A stretch of 64,000 bases of DNA from Microbispora siamensis (GTDB taxonomy: Bacteria; Actinomycetota; Actinomycetes; Streptosporangiales; Streptosporangiaceae), in NCBI RefSeq assembly GCF_016863095.1, contig NZ_BOOF01000037.1, forward strand, positions 1 through 64,000, in the 5' to 3' direction. Of the stretch, positions 22,402 to 31,464 are shown piece by piece. The notes beneath the pieces were generated by a model, which made no database searches, was not told the origin of the DNA, and worked only from the letters and a program-made list of their open reading frames with translations. The stretch's first letter is position 1. Each line of letters opens with the position of its first letter. Both the position numbers and the translations under genes were made by a program.

Positions 22402-23655
22402 TCACGTGGCCGCGGCGGGAACGGCGACAGCGGCCCGCCGCCGGGGCAACCAGGAGCCGAGGAGCCAGACGAGGCCGATGGCGCCGAGCCCGAACGCGTT
22501 CTGCACGATCTTCCCCGCGACCGGGCTGAGCACGGGGATCTCCAGCGCCTTGAGGGTCACTCCCCACCACGGGATGGGCAGCACGTAGTAGAGCCACACG
22601 CCCGCCGCGACCAGCAGCCGGACCCGGTCGCGGCCCGACCCGGCGAGGGCCGCGAGCACGACCACGACCCAGGCGATGTGGTGGATCCAGGCCACCGGCG
22701 ACAGCAGCACCGCCATCAGCCCCGTCAGCGCCACCGCGGTCGTCACGTCGCCGTCCAGGTACGCCCGCCGGGCGCGGCGGAAGCCGTACCAGCCGATCAC
22801 GGCGACGGCGGCGAGCCAGAGCACCGTGGTCAGCCAGCCGGGCAGGTAGAGCCTGAGCAGCATGCCGCGCAGCGACTGGTTGGTGGTGGCGGCGTTCGCG
22901 CCCAACCGCTCGGAGTCGAGCAGCGCCCCGAACCAGAAGTCCCGGGCGTCGTCGAAGATCACCAGGAACGGCAGCAGTGTGAGCAGGGCCGCCGTGAACA
23001 CCGCCATGAAGAAGGCCCGGCGATGTCCCTCATCCCCTTCCCGGGCGGGGAAGGCGGTGATCGCCAGGTAGACGAGGAACACGCCGGGGGTGAGCTTCAC
23101 CGCCGTGGCGAGGCCGATCAGCATCCCGCGCGGCCACCACGGCCTGCGCACCACGCAGTCGAGCAGGCACAACGCCAGGAGGAACAGGTCCACCTGGCCG
23201 AACCTGAACTGGTCCCTGATCGGCATGAGATAGGTGCACGCGGCGCACAGCACGGCGAACAGCAGCGGCGCGGCCAAAGCGCCGCGCACGCCGTCCAGGA
23301 AGGCCCGGAAGGCGTGCCGCACCGTCACCGCGAGGACGGCGACGATGGCGACCGTCCACACCCACTGCGCGACCGGCCATGACATGACGGCGAGCGGCAC
23401 CGCCAGCATCGCGGCCACCGGCGGATAGGTGAACGGCAGCAGCTGGGGAGCCGGCGTGATCACGTCGTAGACGGGCAGACCCCGCAGCAGCGCCCAGCCG
23501 CCCGTACGGTAGACGTCCAGGTCCACCAGACGCTGGTCCTCGGGGTTGGTCAGCCAGTAGGCGATCAGAGGCGACGCCGCGGCGGCCAGCGCCACGAGGG
23601 CGAGCGCCCACGCCCAGGCGGGCCGGCGGGCCCCGGCGATCCGGCCAGTCGTCAT
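22402..23655 (-). CDS. GT87-type (DUF2029) polyprenol-linked mannosyltransferase
   Basis: An integral membrane protein of 417 residues with about 10-11 hydrophobic helices. The first extracytoplasmic loop has the acidic pair typical of GT-C enzymes (LVDLDVYRTGGWALLRG), and TYPPVAAML and KLTPGVFLVY are family features of GT87. Relatives use polyprenyl-phosphate-mannose to decorate envelope glycolipids such as phosphatidylinositol mannosides. ATG 23655 begins the cytoplasmic tail. It is divergent from the large membrane protein at 23700 with only 44 bp between starts, so promoters overlap. Confidence 0.85.
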   Translation of the reverse strand: MTTGRIAGARRPAWAWALALVALAAAASPLIAYWLTNPEDQRLVDLDVYRTGGWALLRGLPVYDVITPAPQLLPFTYPPVAAMLAVPLAVMSWPVAQWVWTVAIVAVLAVTVRHAFRAFLDGVRGALAAPLLFAVLCAACTYLMPIRDQFRFGQVDLFLLALCLLDCVVRRPWWPRGMLIGLATAVKLTPGVFLVYLAITAFPAREGDEGHRRAFFMAVFTAALLTLLPFLVIFDDARDFWFGALLDSERLGANAATTNQSLRGMLLRLYLPGWLTTVLWLAAVAVIGWYGFRRARRAYLDGDVTTAVALTGLMAVLLSPVAWIHHIAWVVVVLAALAGSGRDRVRLLVAAGVWLYYVLPIPWWGVTLKALEIPVLSPVAGKIVQNAFGLGAIGLVWLLGSWLPRRRAAVAVPAAAT

Positions 23656-23699
23656 GACCAGGCAGGCTACCGTGGACCGTGTCCGCACCGTTATCGATC

Positions 23700-25868
23700 A
23701 TGAGGGAGCGCGGAACAGTGCGTCGCAGGCTGGCGGGGCTCTTCGCGTCGATCCTGGTGCTCGTCGTGGCGGCCCTCGTCCTGCCCGCCGCTCCCGCGTC
23801 GGCTTCACCGCAGGCCGCCGCGCTGACGGGCCGGGTCGTGGTGATCGGGGTGCCCGGCCTCCGCTGGGACGACCTCGACCCGCGGCGCACCCCCGCGCTG
23901 TGGGGGCTGGCCGCCCGCGGCTCCAGCGCGTCGCTGTCCACGAGGGCGGTCCCTCCCGAGGGGCTGCCGGTGACGTGTCCGACCGCCGGCTGGCTGACGG
24001 TCTCCGCCGGCCAGCGGGCGGGAGCACCCGGCGCGGGCTGCGGGCCCCTTCCCGAGCCCGTCACCGCCGCCGGCGGCACGGCGACGATCCCGAACTGGTC
24101 CGAACTGGTCGCCGTGCAGCAGGCCGGTCCTTTCAAGGCCCGGCTCGGCCTCCTCGCCGACGCCGTGACCGCCGCCGGGGGGAAGATCGCGGCCATCGGA
24201 CCGGGAGCCGCCCTGGCCGCCGCCGACGGCTCCGGCAGGGTCGCGACGTACGCCGCGACACCCGCCGCGCTGCCCGACCTCACGCCGTACGCCCTCGTCG
24301 TCGCCGAGGCGGGGGAGATCACGCAAGCCCGGGTGGATGACGGGCGCGGGCAGGCGCGGCGGTCGGCCGTGAGCGCGGCCGACCGGACCGTCGCCGAGGT
24401 GCTCGCCAAGGTGCCCGCCGGTTCGACCGTGCTCGTGGCGGGGCTGTCCGACTCCCCCGGCCGCGGCGAGGGCTCCATCGCCCACCTGCACGTCGCGATC
24501 GCCTCGGGCGGGCCGTACGGGCACGGGTGGCTGACCGCCGCCTCGACCCGGCAGCGGGCGCTGGTCACGATCACCGACGTCACGGCGACGGTCACGCACC
24601 TGCTCGGCCTGCCCACGCCCGAGGGCGCGGTCGGCCGGGCGTGGTCGGGCGGCGGCGCGGCGCCGCCCGTGAGCGAGGCGGCTCCCAGGCTGGCCGACGC
24701 CGACCTCGCGAGCCAGGTGCTCAGGGAGGTCAGGGAGCCGTTCTTCATCACGCTGGTCGCCGCGCAACTGCTCTTCTACGGCCTGGCCGCGCTCGTGATC
24801 AGGCGCCACCGGCGGATGCTGACGACCACGCGGGTCGTTGCGACGGTCAGCGGCGCGCTCCCGGTGTCGATCTTCCTGGCGCAGCTCGTGCCCTGGTGGG
24901 GCTTCGCGCATCCGATGCCCGCCCTGCTCGGCACGATCCTGGGCTTCGCCGTCCTGGTGGCCGGGCTCGCGTACGCCGGGCCGTGGCGCCGCCACGTGCT
25001 GGGGCCGCCCGCCGTGGTCGCCGGGATCAGCTCGCTCGCACTCCTCGCCGACGTGGTGACGGGCTCGCGGCTGCAGGTGAACGCGGTGGCCGGCTACGAG
25101 CCCGTGACCGGCGGCCGGTTCTACGGCTTCGGCAACATGGCCTTCGCCGTCTACTCGACGGGCACGATCCTGCTCCTGGCGGCCGTCGCCCACGCGCTGC
25201 GCCGCCGGCCGAGGCTCGCCGTGGCCGTCTGCGTGGCGTACGGCCTGCTCGCGATCGCCGGGGACGGCTGGCCGACGTGGGGCGCGGACTTCGGCGGGGT
25301 GCCGTCGTTCGTCCTGGGCGTGGCGGTGTGCGTGCTGATGGTCGCGGGCAGGCGGGTGTCGGTCCTCCGGCTCGGGCTGATCGCCGTGGCGGGGGTCGTG
25401 CTCATCTCGCTGATCGCGGTGGCCGACTGGCTGCGTCCCGCCGACCGGCGCACCCACCTCGGCGCGTTCGTCCAGCAGATCATCGGCGGCGAGGGCGGCT
25501 CGGTCGTCGGGCGCAAGCTCGGGGCGATGCTCCACACGCTGGGCAATCTCCCGCTGACGCTGCTGTCGCTGGTCGCGCTGGCGTTCCTGTTCCTCGTGCT
25601 GGCCCGGCCGTCCCGGTGGGGCGCGCCCGCGCTGAGCCTGGCCTACGAGCGCGCGCCGGAGCTGCGGGCCGGGCTGTTCGGCGCGCTCACCGCGGCGTTC
25701 GCCGGGTTCCTGATCAACGACTCGGGGATCGCGATTCCGGCGATGGCCCTGACGGTCGCGGTGCCGCTGGCGCTGGCGGCGTCCGTACGCGCGCTCCAGA
25801 CCGCGCCGCCCACCACAGCAGCGCGATCGTCAGCGCCAGCAGGAGCGACGGCGCCACCCAGCCCCTGA
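23700..25868 (+). CDS. Large membrane protein with an extracytoplasmic alkaline-phosphatase-like domain
   Basis: About 722 residues. A signal or anchor helix (LFASILVLVVAALVLP) is followed by an extracytoplasmic domain up to about residue 330 with the outline of an alkaline-phosphatase-fold hydrolase (VVVIGVPGLRWDDLD, TPALWGLAARGS, LTPYALVVAEAGE, ITDVTATVTHLLGLP). Then come about 10-12 helices, with ADWLRPADRRTHLG in a late loop. Its role is unknown; related actinobacterial proteins sit in envelope-glycan loci, as here. ATG 23700 or GTG 23718 could start it. Its last 155 bp overlap the convergent mannosyltransferase gene. Confidence 0.8.
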   Translation: MRERGTVRRRLAGLFASILVLVVAALVLPAAPASASPQAAALTGRVVVIGVPGLRWDDLDPRRTPALWGLAARGSSASLSTRAVPPEGLPVTCPTAGWLTVSAGQRAGAPGAGCGPLPEPVTAAGGTATIPNWSELVAVQQAGPFKARLGLLADAVTAAGGKIAAIGPGAALAAADGSGRVATYAATPAALPDLTPYALVVAEAGEITQARVDDGRGQARRSAVSAADRTVAEVLAKVPAGSTVLVAGLSDSPGRGEGSIAHLHVAIASGGPYGHGWLTAASTRQRALVTITDVTATVTHLLGLPTPEGAVGRAWSGGGAAPPVSEAAPRLADADLASQVLREVREPFFITLVAAQLLFYGLAALVIRRHRRMLTTTRVVATVSGALPVSIFLAQLVPWWGFAHPMPALLGTILGFAVLVAGLAYAGPWRRHVLGPPAVVAGISSLALLADVVTGSRLQVNAVAGYEPVTGGRFYGFGNMAFAVYSTGTILLLAAVAHALRRRPRLAVAVCVAYGLLAIAGDGWPTWGADFGGVPSFVLGVAVCVLMVAGRRVSVLRLGLIAVAGVVLISLIAVADWLRPADRRTHLGAFVQQIIGGEGGSVVGRKLGAMLHTLGNLPLTLLSLVALAFLFLVLARPSRWGAPALSLAYERAPELRAGLFGALTAAFAGFLINDSGIAIPAMALTVAVPLALAASVRALQTAPPTTAARSSAPAGATAPPSP

Positions 25869-27174
25869 CCACGTCGACGAGCCACCTCAGGTCGTCCGGC
25901 TGATCCGTCTGACGCGCGGGCAGGTAGGCGAGCGAGAGCACGGCGAGCCGGGCGACCAGGAACGCCTCCAGGCCCGGCCAGGCGACCAGGGCCAGCAGCG
26001 CGAACCCCAGCCCGTCATACCAGGGCAGCGCGTACGGCGTGGAGAACAGCCAGGCCACGGCGACGGCCAGGGCGACCACCGGCCCCTCGCGCTCGGCCGC
26101 CGGACGGCCGCGCAGCAGGAGGGCGGCGAGCGCGGCCAGCAGGAGCAGCGACCCGGCCTGGATCCACACCCGGTAGGCCCCGGACCCGAACACCCCCTGC
26201 AGCGCCCTTTGGGCCAGCTTCCACGGCGTGGCGAGCGAGACCGACTTGCTGGCGTTGAGCAACTGGTCGAGCGAGTGGGGCCCGGCGAGCAGATATGCCA
26301 CGAGCACGGTCAGCGCCGCCAGCCCGGCGACCAGCGCGAGCCGCCGGGGGCTCCGGCGCAGCTCCCACGCCGTGCCCAGCGCCACCAGGCCCACGGTGGC
26401 CTTGACCGCGACGCCGAGGCCGAGCGGCACGCCCCGGCGGGCGACCAGCCCGGCCACGACGAACGCGATCGCCACGGTGTCGAGGTGCATCCCGGCCACG
26501 AGCTCGTAGACGATCAGCGGGTTGGCCGTCCACAGCAGGGCCGCGCGGCGCTGCCGTACGGGATCGCCGGAGGTGGCGCGGTGGAGCAGCAGGCCGGTGG
26601 CGACGAAGGCGGCGGCGTTGACCAGGGCCATCACGAAGACCGTCAGGCGGACGGAATCGCCCCCCACGTGGCTCGCCAGCGCCTGTACGGCCGTCGCGAC
26701 CGGGCCGTACACGCTGGGCGTCCCCTTCCACTCCTCCACCCGCCCGACGACCGGATCGGCGGGAAGGTCGGCGGGCACGGTCGCGTACGGGTCGTGGCCG
26801 AGGACCGCCATCCGGCCGTACGCGGCGTAGTTGAGGTGGTCGGCCGACCCGGAGGGCGGGAGGAACGCGAGGACCGCGGCGGCGGCGCACCCGGCGACGA
26901 CGAGCGTGCGCGCCCGCGGCATCCGGTCGGCGTACGCGAGACCGGATGCCAGGCCGGCAGTGCCGAGGATGAGCGCCGCGGCGGCCAGCGCGACGACGAG
27001 GTGGCCGTCGGGCGCGAGATCGAGCGAGTAGGGGGGCTGCCACGACGGCCCGGGCAGCCCGGGCACCATCGCGGACGGCCCGAGGACCCCGATCGCGATC
27101 GTGAGGACGATCGACAGGCCGCCGGCGGCCGGGGCCAGCCGGGCGGCGAACCGTGCGCGCCCCCTCGAATCCAC
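25714..27174 (-). CDS. Integral membrane GT-C glycosyltransferase (polyprenol-P-mannose dependent, probable)
   Basis: A protein of about 486 residues with 12 or so hydrophobic helices. Features fit actinobacterial alpha-mannosyltransferases of the GT-C/MptA-B type: DHLNYAAYGRMAVLGHDPYAT in the first loop, YGPVATAVQALASHVGG, TANPLIVYELVAGMHLDT and STPYALPWYD. It would extend lipoglycans outside the membrane. GTG 27174 is chosen because hydrophobic content starts soon after; the open frame upstream to 27519 is shadow of the GT2 gene. The 3' end, including WWAARSGARVR, overlaps the convergent gene by 155 bp. The GT2 gene is 83 bp upstream. Confidence 0.82.
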   Translation of the reverse strand: MDSRGRARFAARLAPAAGGLSIVLTIAIGVLGPSAMVPGLPGPSWQPPYSLDLAPDGHLVVALAAAALILGTAGLASGLAYADRMPRARTLVVAGCAAAAVLAFLPPSGSADHLNYAAYGRMAVLGHDPYATVPADLPADPVVGRVEEWKGTPSVYGPVATAVQALASHVGGDSVRLTVFVMALVNAAAFVATGLLLHRATSGDPVRQRRAALLWTANPLIVYELVAGMHLDTVAIAFVVAGLVARRGVPLGLGVAVKATVGLVALGTAWELRRSPRRLALVAGLAALTVLVAYLLAGPHSLDQLLNASKSVSLATPWKLAQRALQGVFGSGAYRVWIQAGSLLLLAALAALLLRGRPAAEREGPVVALAVAVAWLFSTPYALPWYDGLGFALLALVAWPGLEAFLVARLAVLSLAYLPARQTDQPDDLRWLVDVVRGWVAPSLLLALTIALLWWAARSGARVRTPPAPAAPRPSGPSPESRSPSR

Positions 27175-27257
27175 CCGAGAATTCCACCACACCGGCCCGC
27201 CGACGTGGGCGAAGCCACCAGGTGGCCCGGCTCGACAGCCCGGCTCGACAGCGCGGC

Positions 27258-28004
27258 TCAGCGGCGCGGCGGGCGGAGGGCGGCGCGCGCCTGGTCCACG
27301 GCGGGCTCGCGGGCGGCGAGGGCCAGGCCGACGTCGCGGAGCTGCTTGGCCCTGTGCAACTGGGAGCGCCAGTCGGTGCCGGTCGCCCGGTGCGACATCT
27401 CGACCTCGACCTCGGTCACCCGGAAGCCCTTCCTGAGCAGGTCGACGGTCATGCCGGTCTCGACGCCGAAGCCGTGCGCGAGCGGCCGGGCCGCCTCGAA
27501 CGCCGCCCGGGTGAGGCACCGCTGCCCGTTGAGCGGCTGGGTCGCCTCCCAGCCGGTGAGCCGCTTGATGCCGTCGCGGGCCAGCCGTACGACGATGCCG
27601 TGCCCGCCGAGCTTGACCCTGGTCGCGAACTTCGCGATGGTCAGGTCGGCCTCGCCCGCGCGTACCGGCGCGATCAGCGGGAGGGCGGCCGCCGCCGTCT
27701 CGCCCAGGTCGGCGTCGAGGAACAGCAGGTGCCGGGGATGGTCCTCGTCGAGGAGGCGCACGGCCTCGGCGCCGCTCTCCATCGCCGCCGCCTTGCCCCG
27801 GTTGCGGCTGTGCCGTACGACCCGGGCGCCCGCCGCCCTGGCCACCCGGCCGGTCTCGTCGGACGAGCCGTCGTCGACCACGACCACGAGATCCACGCCG
27901 GGCAACTTCAGGGCGGCGGTCACGGTGGCGCCGATCCGGTCGGCCTCGTCCTTCGCCGGGATCACCACCGCGGTGTCCGGCTCGGGCACTGCCATCTCCC
28001 CCAT
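27258..28004 (-). CDS. Family 2 glycosyltransferase
   Basis: A 248-residue cytoplasmic GT-A enzyme. It has VVIPAKDEADRIG, VVVVDDGSSDET, NRGKAAAMESG and the metal site FLDADLGE, then TQPLNGQRCLTRAAFEA and GFGVETGMTVDLL, a pattern shared with polyprenyl-phosphate sugar synthases and glucosyl-3-phosphoglycerate synthases. It probably makes the lipid-linked sugar donor used by the GT-C enzyme downstream. Three starts are possible: ATG 28004, ATG 27995 or GTG 27989, the last best spaced from GGGGGAG. It follows the STAS gene by 4 bp. Confidence 0.85.
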   Translation of the reverse strand: MGEMAVPEPDTAVVIPAKDEADRIGATVTAALKLPGVDLVVVVDDGSSDETGRVARAAGARVVRHSRNRGKAAAMESGAEAVRLLDEDHPRHLLFLDADLGETAAAALPLIAPVRAGEADLTIAKFATRVKLGGHGIVVRLARDGIKRLTGWEATQPLNGQRCLTRAAFEAARPLAHGFGVETGMTVDLLRKGFRVTEVEVEMSHRATGTDWRSQLHRAKQLRDVGLALAAREPAVDQARAALRPPRR

Positions 28005-28008
28005 GCGC

Positions 28009-28359
28009 CTAGCCCTGATGCTCGGCCGTGAGCAGGTCGGCGGGCACCGTGTCGTGCACGGTGAACACCGAGTCCAAGCCGGTGACCTGGAGAATCTTGC
28101 GTACCGCTGGTCTCGGGGCCGCCACCTCCAGCGTGCCGCCCCGCTCGCGCAGCCGCTTGAGCGCCGACAGCAGCACGTTCATGCCCGTGGAGTCGCAGAA
28201 CTCCACTCCGGACATGTCGATGACCACCCGGTCCGGCCCGGTCTCCAGCAGACGGGTGAACTCCGCCTGCAGCCGGGGCGCGGTATATAGATCGATTTCG
28301 CCGAAGACGGCCATGACGGCCTGACCGGCGTGGGATTGCGTCGCGACTTTGAGCTCCAC
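28009..28359 (-). CDS. STAS-domain anti-sigma factor antagonist
   Basis: A protein of about 116 residues consisting of one STAS domain (VELKVATQSHAGQAVMAVFG, EIDLYTAPRLQAEF, VIDMSGVEFCDSTGMNVLL). The Ser of DSTGM is the usual phosphorylation site that an RsbW/SpoIIAB-like kinase modifies; the unphosphorylated form releases a sigma factor. GTG 28359 gives the family's usual N-terminus; the frame is open to 28395. An RsbW-like ATPase is encoded at 39157-39609, not adjacent, so partnership is only a possibility. The two glycosyltransferase genes follow on the same strand. Confidence 0.88.
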   Translation of the reverse strand: MELKVATQSHAGQAVMAVFGEIDLYTAPRLQAEFTRLLETGPDRVVIDMSGVEFCDSTGMNVLLSALKRLRERGGTLEVAAPRPAVRKILQVTGLDSVFTVHDTVPADLLTAEHQG

Positions 28360-28583
28360 GAGGCGCACACTAGCGTCGTCCCGGCCCCGGGTCACGCTCC
28401 ATCGGATTCATCGAAGAGTCGTCCGCCCTTTGTCCCCGATTCCGGCCCCATGTAAACGCCGAGTGCGCGAAGCTTGACGCTATGCGACACCGGCGTCGCC
28501 GGATGGAGGGCCCGGAACCTCCGCGTCTTGGTCGTCACTTCGCAAAGGAGGGCGGGCGCCGAGCACAGCGGGCCCGAGAGCAG

Positions 28584-29021
28584 ATGAACAGTGAGATACC
28601 CGAGGATCCACAGCGGCGCGTCCTGCGCGAGCATCTGGAGACCATCCAGGTGCGCACCGAGAAGGCCTCGTCGTGGCGCGACGCGGCCGAGCCGCTGCGC
28701 GGCCTGGTCAACCGCGAGGGGTACGTCCCGGTCAGCGCCCGGCTGGCGGCCGAGGACCTCGATTTCCTCGCCGAGGCGCGCGAGGAGCTGCTGAGCTTCT
28801 CCGAGCTCGGCATCCGGCTGCTCGATCTGCACCAGCCCAGGGACGCGGGCGGCATCTCGAGCGACGCGGCCAACCCGATCCTGCGGTGCCGCAGTTGCAT
28901 GTGGCGCTGGCCGTGCCCCACGTTCCGGGCCATGGCGGAGGCGTTCACCCCGCGTCAGCGGGACGCCGCCCCGGACGTCCCCTCCTGGCGCGGCCAGCTG
29001 GAGCACCAGCTCGACCCGTGA
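28584..29021 (+). CDS. Small protein of unknown function with a CxxC-x5-C motif
   Basis: A 145-residue soluble protein starting at ATG 28584 (GAGAG upstream). The first two thirds are charged and helical (LREHLETIQVRTEKAS, ARLAAEDLDFLAEAREELL, FSELGIRLLDLHQP). The C-terminal part carries CRSCMWRWPCPT followed by FRAMAEAFTPRQRD. Three clustered cysteines with two Trp suggest a metal or redox site. I do not recognise the family. It is divergent from the STAS gene and stands alone, with a 214-bp gap before the next gene. Confidence 0.7.
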   Translation: MNSEIPEDPQRRVLREHLETIQVRTEKASSWRDAAEPLRGLVNREGYVPVSARLAAEDLDFLAEAREELLSFSELGIRLLDLHQPRDAGGISSDAANPILRCRSCMWRWPCPTFRAMAEAFTPRQRDAAPDVPSWRGQLEHQLDP

Positions 29022-29235
29022 CCTCGGCGGCCGGCGCCGCGCCGACCTGCGCTTTCGTGCCGGGTTCTGCGACGCCAAGAGGCGCAGAAGTCGTCATTAA
29101 GTGTTCGCCAGGGAGGCGTTCCTAACTTCCCCTGTGTAAGGGCCGGCGTGCCGAGAGGGCCGCCGGCCGGCACAGGAGAGGACCGCGGGGCCCGGACGTC
29201 GAAGGGCTTGCCAGGTCCCGGATGGGAAGAGCGTC

Positions 29236-29706
29236 ATGAAACTGGTCTACAAGGTCCTGGCCTCACTCGTCGCGGCCGAGGTCGCCGTACAGGCGATGAT
29301 GGTCGTCCTCGGCGACGCCGGGCTGTTCAAGTACGTCGAGCAGGGCGGCGTGATCGACAAGGCGGCCGCGGAGAGCGGGGGGATCGAGTTCCCCGAGTTC
29401 TTCGCCTTCGTGGTCCACGGCATGAACGGGATGATGGTCATCCCATTGATCGCGCTGCTCCTGCTCGTCTCCTCGTTCTTCGCGAAGATCCCCGGAGCGG
29501 TCAAGGGGGCCGCCCTCGTGGTCCTGCTCGTCGCGGTCCAGGTCTCCCTGGGCCTTCTCGGCCACCAGATCCCCGCCCTGGGCGCCCTGCACGGCCTGAA
29601 CGCGCTGCTGCTGTTCAGCGCCGCCGTCCACGCCGCGCGTCGCGGCCGCGGCGCCGTGGTGAGCGCGCCCGCCCAGTCGCACGCCCGTGTCGAGACCGTC
29701 GCCTGA
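29236..29706 (+). CDS. Four-helix membrane protein, possible DUF6220-like
   Basis: A 156-residue protein with four hydrophobic helices: KVLASLVAAEVAVQAMMVVL, GMMVIPLIALLLLVSS, GAALVVLLVAVQVSLGLL and LHGLNALLLFSAAVHAA. Helix 2 is preceded by FVVHGMNGMM and helix 4 by LGALHGLNA, so two conserved-looking His lie near the membrane surface, an arrangement reminiscent of small haem- or quinone-binding proteins. The multicopper oxidase starts 11 bp downstream, so they form one operon; the protein may anchor or supply electrons to it. That is inference. Confidence 0.78.
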   Translation: MKLVYKVLASLVAAEVAVQAMMVVLGDAGLFKYVEQGGVIDKAAAESGGIEFPEFFAFVVHGMNGMMVIPLIALLLLVSSFFAKIPGAVKGAALVVLLVAVQVSLGLLGHQIPALGALHGLNALLLFSAAVHAARRGRGAVVSAPAQSHARVETVA

Positions 29707-29717
29707 CGACATCTCGC

Positions 29718-31283
29718 ATGAACGGGACTCGCCGTCGCGGCGCCCGCCTCCGGCTCGCTCTGGCGGGCGCCGCGACCATCGCCCTGCTCGGCCCTCTGGC
29801 CTGGATGTGGCAGGACAGTCTCATGCCCGATGCGTACTCCGTCATGGACATGGGGTACGCGGACTACGGCGGCGCTCTCACACACGTGGGGGCCACCTCC
29901 GGACACTCCGAACACTCCGAACACTCCGAACACTCCGAACACTTCGAGCACTCGGAACACAGCGGGCACTCCGAGCACACGGCGTCGGCGCGGAGCCTGA
30001 CGTCGTTGACGGCCGACCCGGACCGCGCGGCCGACGTCGCGATCACCCTGGTCGCGCGCAGGCAGCGGTTCCGGCTGCCCACCGGCCGCTCGGTTGACGG
30101 ATACACGCTGAACGGCGCCTCCCCCGGCCCGGTGATCCACGCCACCGTCGGGCAGCTCGTGGAGGTCCGCCTGGTCAACGAGTCGGTGCCGGACGGCATC
30201 ACGCTGCACTGGCACGGCGTCGACGTGCCCAACGCCGCGGACGGGGTCGCCGGTGTGACCCAGGACGCGGTCGGCGTGGGCCGGTCGTTCACCTACCGCT
30301 TCGTCGCCGGCCAGGCCGGCACCTTCTGGTACCACTCGCATCAGGTGTCCCACGAACAGGTACGCCGCGGTCTGCTGGGCGCCCTGGTGGTGACCCCGGC
30401 GGCGCGACCACCGGCGGGCACGGCCGACGTCGTGGCGCTGCTGCACCTCTACGACGGGGCCCGCACGATCAACGGGCGGGAGGGAGACGTCCGCGCCGAG
30501 GCACGTCCCGGCGAACGGGTGCGCGTACGGGTGATCAACACGGAGAACGGCCAGACGCCCGTATGGGTCGGCGGCGCCCCGTTCCGGCTCGCCGCCGTCG
30601 ACGGCACCGACCTGCACGAGCCCGCTTCCGTACGGGACACCGCCGTGACGGTCACGGCGGGAGGCCGCGCCGACATCGAGGTGACCATGCCCGAGGACGG
30701 TTCGCCGGTGCGGGTCCACATCGGCGGCCCGGCCGGCGTCGTGCTCGGCTCGCGGTCGTACGACGCGCCCGCCGTCCCCCGGCCCTCGACCACGCTGGAC
30801 CTGCTCTCGTACGGCACGCCAGCGCCGCTCGGGTTCGACCCGGACCGGCCCGATCGGCGGTTCGACTACGAGATCGGGCGCCGCCCGGGCTTCCTCGACG
30901 GGCGTCCCGGGGTCTGGTGGACGATCAACGGCCACATGTTCCCCGACGTGCCGATGTTCGTCGTCGCGAAGGGCGACGTGGTGCGGATGCGCATCGTCAA
31001 CGACAGCGGCGAACCACACCCGATGCACCTGCACGGCCACCACGCCGTGGTGCTGAGCCGAGACGGCGTGCGGGCGACGGGCGGCCCCTGGTGGGTGGAC
31101 TCGCTCGAGGTCGGCACCGGCGAGTCGTACGACATCGCCTTCGTCGCCGACAACCCCGGCATCTGGATGGACCACTGCCACAACCTGCCGCACGCCACGG
31201 AGGGGCTCGTCGCCCACCTCATGTACGAGGGAGTCACCACGCCCTTCACCGTGGGCGGGACGGGCGGGAACAAGCCGGAATGA
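29718..31283 (+). CDS. Multicopper oxidase with an N-terminal His-Ser-Glu repeat
   Basis: A 521-residue exported or membrane-anchored oxidase. One N-terminal helix (LRLALAGAATIALLGPLAW, residues 11-29) is followed by a Met-rich linker and eight HSE-like triplets (residues 63-86). Three cupredoxin domains follow. All copper motifs are present: LHWHG (His164, His166), WYHSHQ (His206, His208), HPMHLHGHH and DHCHNLPHA with the type 1 Cys. It oxidises a substrate with O2 reduction to water outside the cytoplasm; metal oxidation is the common role. The His repeat may load or buffer copper. Coupled to the four-helix membrane protein upstream. Confidence 0.92.
   Translation: MNGTRRRGARLRLALAGAATIALLGPLAWMWQDSLMPDAYSVMDMGYADYGGALTHVGATSGHSEHSEHSEHSEHFEHSEHSGHSEHTASARSLTSLTADPDRAADVAITLVARRQRFRLPTGRSVDGYTLNGASPGPVIHATVGQLVEVRLVNESVPDGITLHWHGVDVPNAADGVAGVTQDAVGVGRSFTYRFVAGQAGTFWYHSHQVSHEQVRRGLLGALVVTPAARPPAGTADVVALLHLYDGARTINGREGDVRAEARPGERVRVRVINTENGQTPVWVGGAPFRLAAVDGTDLHEPASVRDTAVTVTAGGRADIEVTMPEDGSPVRVHIGGPAGVVLGSRSYDAPAVPRPSTTLDLLSYGTPAPLGFDPDRPDRRFDYEIGRRPGFLDGRPGVWWTINGHMFPDVPMFVVAKGDVVRMRIVNDSGEPHPMHLHGHHAVVLSRDGVRATGGPWWVDSLEVGTGESYDIAFVADNPGIWMDHCHNLPHATEGLVAHLMYEGVTTPFTVGGTGGNKPE
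29904..29975 (+). repeat. Eight 9-bp tandem units coding His-Ser-Glu
   Basis: Units of 9 bp (CACTCCGAA) start at 29904 and repeat eight times. The first four are identical; the rest carry third-base and a few coding changes (HFE, HSG). The mix of identical and diverged units indicates recent slippage at the left end. Confidence 0.93.
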
Positions 31284-31464
31284 CCTCCGGTGGCCACCGG
31301 CGCCGCGACGGTCTCGTGACCCTGGAACGCTCCGGCCCCCCGCCTGAACCTTTCATGACAGGCGATGTCACCCGCGCCGGATCGGGCTCCGGTCCGCGCG
31401 GCGACCCCGCATGTCACCGCGCCGGGACCCCTGACTGCGAGGGCCACCGGACCGCATCGCGTCG

